This document shows positions 60,808-64,000 of a DNA stretch of 64,000 nt, piece after piece. Source of the DNA: XN24 sp047921395 (GTDB lineage Bacteria > Pseudomonadota > Gammaproteobacteria > Steroidobacterales > XN24); the NCBI GenBank assembly GCA_047921395.1, contig JBLRWH010000001.1, forward strand, positions 87,930-151,929, written 5' to 3'. Both the position numbers and the translations under genes were made by a program. The notes beneath the pieces are model-generated. The model was not told where the DNA came from. It did no database searches and worked only from the letters and a program-made list of their open reading frames with translations. Positions within the stretch are counted from its first letter, which is position 1; each line of letters starts with the position of its first letter.

Positions 60808-61584
60808 TTATCTTCCCTTGAAATCCGGCTTGCGCTTCGCGAGGAAGGCGGCAATGCCTTCCTTCGCATCTTCACTCTCGAGGCAGGCCGTCTGGAGGTG
60901 CGCCTCCCGGGCGATCGCCTCCGTCAGGCTCAGGTCCATGGCCGCGCGCATCGCCAGCTTGGTGCGCGCCAGCGCCAACGGCGCCCGCTCGGCGAGGCTC
61001 TCCGCCCACGCCAGGCTCTCCTCGTCGAGGCTTGCCGTGGGTACCACGCGGTTGGCGAGGCCGTACTCCAGGCAGCGCGCCGCCGGGACCCGCTCGGACT
61101 CGATGCACATCTGGTAGGCGCGGTAGTAGCCGAGCTGGCGCACGAGCAGCCACGTCGCGCCCCCGTCCGGGATGAGGCCGATCGCGGCGAACGGCGACAA
61201 CAGGTAGGCGTCCTCCGCCATCACCACCAGGTCACAGGCCAGCGCGAACGACAGGCCGATGCCCGCGGCGGGACCGGCGACCGCGGCGATGACCGGCTTC
61301 TCCATGCCCGCGATCATGTCGAGCGTCGGCCTGAAGTCGATGTTGATCAGGTCCTCGACCCGCCGGTCCGTCGGAAAGCCCTGCTTCAGGTCCGCCCCGG
61401 CACTGAAGCGCCCGTCGGCGCCCCGCAGCACCACCGCGCGCAACGCGCGATCGCCTGCGGCGCGCATCATCGCGTCCCGCAGGTCATGCGCGAGCTGGCG
61501 GTTGAAGGCGTTCAGCACCTCCGGCCGGTTCATCGTCACGACGGCCACGCGGCCGTGCCGCTCGTACAGCACGGTCTCGCTCAC
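60808..61584 (-). CDS. enoyl-CoA hydratase/isomerase family protein
   Basis: Second crotonase of the operon, 258 residues from GTG at 61584 (GGAGAG nine bases upstream). Segments GADGRFSAGADLKQG and AAVAGPAAGIGLSFALACDLVVMAEDAYLLSP form the CoA pocket; IGLIPDGGATWLLVRQLGY contains the position of the second catalytic residue, here Asp-Gly-Gly, as in PaaG/isomerase-type proteins. It may handle branched or unsaturated intermediates. Confidence 0.9.
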   Translation of the reverse strand: MSETVLYERHGRVAVVTMNRPEVLNAFNRQLAHDLRDAMMRAAGDRALRAVVLRGADGRFSAGADLKQGFPTDRRVEDLINIDFRPTLDMIAGMEKPVIAAVAGPAAGIGLSFALACDLVVMAEDAYLLSPFAAIGLIPDGGATWLLVRQLGYYRAYQMCIESERVPAARCLEYGLANRVVPTASLDEESLAWAESLAERAPLALARTKLAMRAAMDLSLTEAIAREAHLQTACLESEDAKEGIAAFLAKRKPDFKGR

Positions 61585-61621
61585 CGTGATCTCTCCCCGG
61601 CGCCCGGCCCGTTGCAACCCC

Positions 61622-63754
61622 TCAACGCATGCGCTCCCGGCCGCGCAGCCAGTCCGACGGCCGGTAATGCTCGCCGAAGGCGTCCGCCATGCGGTCGCAG
61701 TCGGCCAGGAAGGCCGCCATGCCCACCGTGTCGATATAGCTGGCGGTGCCGCCGGTCCACGGCGGGAAACCCCAGCCGAAGATCGAGCCGATGTCGGCGT
61801 CCGCGGGCTCCGTCACCACGCCTTCCTCGATGCAGCGCGCCGTCTCCAGGGCCATGATGTTGAGCAGGCGCTTCTTCACCTCCTCGACGTCCGGCTGCTC
61901 GGCCGCCGGCGGGTAGACCTCCGCGAGGCCCGGCCAGAGGCGCTTCTTGCCGCCCTCCGGGTACTCGTAGAAGCCGGCGCCGTAGCGCTTGCCGAGCCGC
62001 TTGAGCTCGTCGTGGAACTTGACGATCACCGCATCCGCCGGGTGCTCGCGGTAGTCCGCGCCGAGGTCCTTGCGGGTCTGCTTCATGATCTTGTAGGACA
62101 GGTCGAGCGTGACCTCGTCGGACACCGCCAGCGGCCCGACCGGCATGCCCGCCATCTTCGCCGCGTTCTCGATCAGCGCGGGCTTCACGCCCTCCGCGAG
62201 CATCGCCACGCCTTCCTTGACGTAGGTGCCGAACACCCGGCTGGTGTAGAAGCCGCGGCTGTCGTTCACCACGATGGGGGTCTTGCGGATCTGCTGCACG
62301 TAGTCGAGCGCGCGCGCGATGGCGGTCTCGCTGGTCTCCTTGCCGACGATGATCTCCACCAGCGGCATCTTGTCCACCGGCGAGAAGAAGTGGATGCCGA
62401 TGAACTGCTCAGGGCGCTTCGAGGCCTCGGCGAGCCCGGTGATCGGGAGGGTCGAGGTGTTGGACGCGAAGATCGCGTCCTCGGGGATCACCGCCTCGGT
62501 GGCCTCGGTGACCTTGCGCTTGATCTCGCGGTCCTCGAACACGGCCTCGATCACCAGGTCGCAGCCCGCCAGGGCGGCATAGCTCGTGGTGGGCAGGATC
62601 CGGGCGAGGACCTGCTCCGCCTGCGCCGGCGCCATCTTGCCGCGCCCCACGCGTTTATCCAGCAGGCTCTTCGAATAGCCCTTGCCCTTCTCGGCATTGG
62701 CCTGGTCGGTGTCCAGCAGTACCACCTCCATGCCCGCGGAGGCGGAGACGTACGCGATGCCCGCACCCATCATGCCCGCGCCGAGCACGCCCAGCTTCTT
62801 CACCGGCACTTTATCGACGCCCTTCGGCCGGCGCGCCAGCTTGTCCGCGGCGCCCTTGTCGAGGAACAGCGTGCGGATCATGTTGCGCGCCACCGGGCCG
62901 GCGAGCAGCTCGACGAAGTACTGCGACTCGATCTCCAGGCCCTTGTCGATGGGCACGATGCTGCCCTCGTAGACGCAGGACAGGATGGCGATCGGCGCCG
63001 GGTAGTTGTGCATGGTCTTCTGCGCGACCAGGGCCGCGCCGACCATGAAGGTCTGCGCGGTGCCCGGGCGGCTCGCGCCGGCCCCGCCGGGGAACTTGAA
63101 GCCCTTCTTGTCCCACGGCTGCACCGGGTCGCCCTTCTCCTGGATCCAGGCACGCGCCTTCGCGATCATCTCCTCGGGCGTGGCGGCGAGTTCCTCGACG
63201 ATGCCCGTCTCGTGCGCCTTGGCCGGGTCGAGGTGCGTGCCCTCCACCATCAGCATGAGCGCCTTCTCGGTGCCGATCATGCGCGGCAGGCGCTGCGTCC
63301 CCCCGGCGCCGGGCAACAGGCCCACCTGCACTTCGGGCAGGCCGATCTTCGCCTTCGGGTTGTCCAGCGCGACGCGGTGATGGCAGGCCAGGCAGAGCTC
63401 GAGGCCGCCACCGAGCGCCGTGCCGTTGATGGCCGCGACCAGCGGCTTGCCGCAGGTCTCCAGCTTGCGGAACAGGAGCGTGAAGCTGCGCGCGTAGCCG
63501 TAGATCTCCTTCGGGTCCTGCATGCTCGCGAACACACCGACGAGGTCCTTGAGGTCGGCGCCGGCGATGAAGCCGTCCTTGGCGGACGTGATCACCACGC
63601 CCTTCACGGCCGCGTCGCCGGCGAGCGTCTCGATGGTTTCGCCCAGTTCGCTCATGAACTCCGGCGTGAGGACGTTCATCGGCCGGCCGGGGATGTCGAT
63701 GACCAGCAGCGCGACGCCGTCCTGGTCCACGGAATAGTTGAGTGTCTCAGTCAT
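61622..63754 (-). CDS. fadJ: fatty acid oxidation multifunctional protein (enoyl-CoA hydratase/3-hydroxyacyl-CoA dehydrogenase)
   Basis: Fused beta-oxidation enzyme of 710 residues. The N-terminal crotonase domain (1-190) has KDGFIAGADLKDLVG, NGTALGGGLELCLACHHRVA and LPEVQVGLLPGAGGTQRLPR with both glutamates. The NAD-binding 3-hydroxyacyl-CoA dehydrogenase domain starts near 313 (KLGVLGAGMMGAGIAYVSA), followed by FASNTSTLPI, IGIHFFSPVDKMPLVEII and a C-terminal dehydrogenase repeat (GAGFYEYPEGGKKRLWPGL). It is FadJ/FadB-like; the partner thiolase is 13 bases upstream. Confidence 0.93.
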   Translation of the reverse strand: MTETLNYSVDQDGVALLVIDIPGRPMNVLTPEFMSELGETIETLAGDAAVKGVVITSAKDGFIAGADLKDLVGVFASMQDPKEIYGYARSFTLLFRKLETCGKPLVAAINGTALGGGLELCLACHHRVALDNPKAKIGLPEVQVGLLPGAGGTQRLPRMIGTEKALMLMVEGTHLDPAKAHETGIVEELAATPEEMIAKARAWIQEKGDPVQPWDKKGFKFPGGAGASRPGTAQTFMVGAALVAQKTMHNYPAPIAILSCVYEGSIVPIDKGLEIESQYFVELLAGPVARNMIRTLFLDKGAADKLARRPKGVDKVPVKKLGVLGAGMMGAGIAYVSASAGMEVVLLDTDQANAEKGKGYSKSLLDKRVGRGKMAPAQAEQVLARILPTTSYAALAGCDLVIEAVFEDREIKRKVTEATEAVIPEDAIFASNTSTLPITGLAEASKRPEQFIGIHFFSPVDKMPLVEIIVGKETSETAIARALDYVQQIRKTPIVVNDSRGFYTSRVFGTYVKEGVAMLAEGVKPALIENAAKMAGMPVGPLAVSDEVTLDLSYKIMKQTRKDLGADYREHPADAVIVKFHDELKRLGKRYGAGFYEYPEGGKKRLWPGLAEVYPPAAEQPDVEEVKKRLLNIMALETARCIEEGVVTEPADADIGSIFGWGFPPWTGGTASYIDTVGMAAFLADCDRMADAFGEHYRPSDWLRGRERMR

Positions 63755-63767
63755 GATTGGGATTCCT

Positions 63768-64000
<233 letters not shown>

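Overview
The window is about 64 kb of G+C-rich chromosome from a free-living, aerobic or facultative gammaproteobacterium. Pointers to that class are zapE, slyX, uup, yceH, a type IV pilus minor-pilin cluster (fimT-pilV-pilW-pilX-pilY1-pilE), the oxygen-independent ubiquinone genes ubiT/ubiU/ubiV, and a 1614-residue NAD-glutamate dehydrogenase. The mix suggests the Xanthomonadales/Nevskiales/Steroidobacterales neighbourhood, but that is an inference from gene content. I see no rRNA, tRNA, CRISPR array, phage, intact insertion sequence or recognisable defence system.

Layout. 1-7 kb: 3' part of acetoacetyl-CoA synthetase, zapE, a lipid A phosphoethanolamine transferase, two overlapping crcB fluoride-channel genes, a FadL-type porin and a split YeeE/YedE pair. 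7.2-13.9 kb: type IV pilus assembly/tip cluster. 14-24.5 kb: exported hydrolases and surface proteins (M14 peptidase, beta-propeller protein, penicillin-acylase-family lipoprotein, serine hydrolase) plus an FGGY kinase, with two clear leftward terminators. 24.5-27 kb: ubiT divergent from ubiUV, sharing an FNR-type site placed exactly for class II activation of ubiUV. 27-34.9 kb: housekeeping and hypothetical genes, interrupted by a short dispersed repeat (GGGGACACTGCTCAAA) that forms gene ends at three loci. 34.9-37.8 kb: a tightly coupled cstA / small CC-ending protein / ArsA-like ATPase operon. 38.4-39 kb: a decayed oppA fragment next to one end of a dispersed element. 40.3-45.7 kb: tyrosine and tryptophan catabolism (hpd, hmgA, fahA, maiA, a MarR regulator, kynA). 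45.9-49.4 kb: 2-oxoacid dehydrogenase E1alpha/E1beta/E2, with a 267-bp MITE-like hairpin element between E1beta and E2. 49.4-55.8 kb: NAD-GDH, a NYN-domain protein and gpmA. 55.8-64 kb: a leftward eight-gene acyl-CoA degradation operon.

Together the genes describe an organism that feeds on peptides, aromatic amino acids and lipids. Tyrosine goes through homogentisate to fumarate and acetoacetate; the acetoacetate can be activated by the acetoacetyl-CoA synthetase at the left edge. Acyl-CoAs are handled by the right-hand operon, and glutamate enters the TCA cycle through NAD-GDH. The ubiTUV set implies quinone synthesis under oxygen limitation.

The most unusual content is (1) the 267-bp inverted-repeat element inserted exactly between a stop codon and a start codon in the dehydrogenase operon, with a solo end beside the oppA pseudogene; (2) the 16-bp repeat that supplies stop codons, C-termini and a GTG start codon; (3) the cstA-CC protein-ArsA operon; (4) structured non-coding segments at 29.9-30.3 kb and 43.1-43.2 kb.
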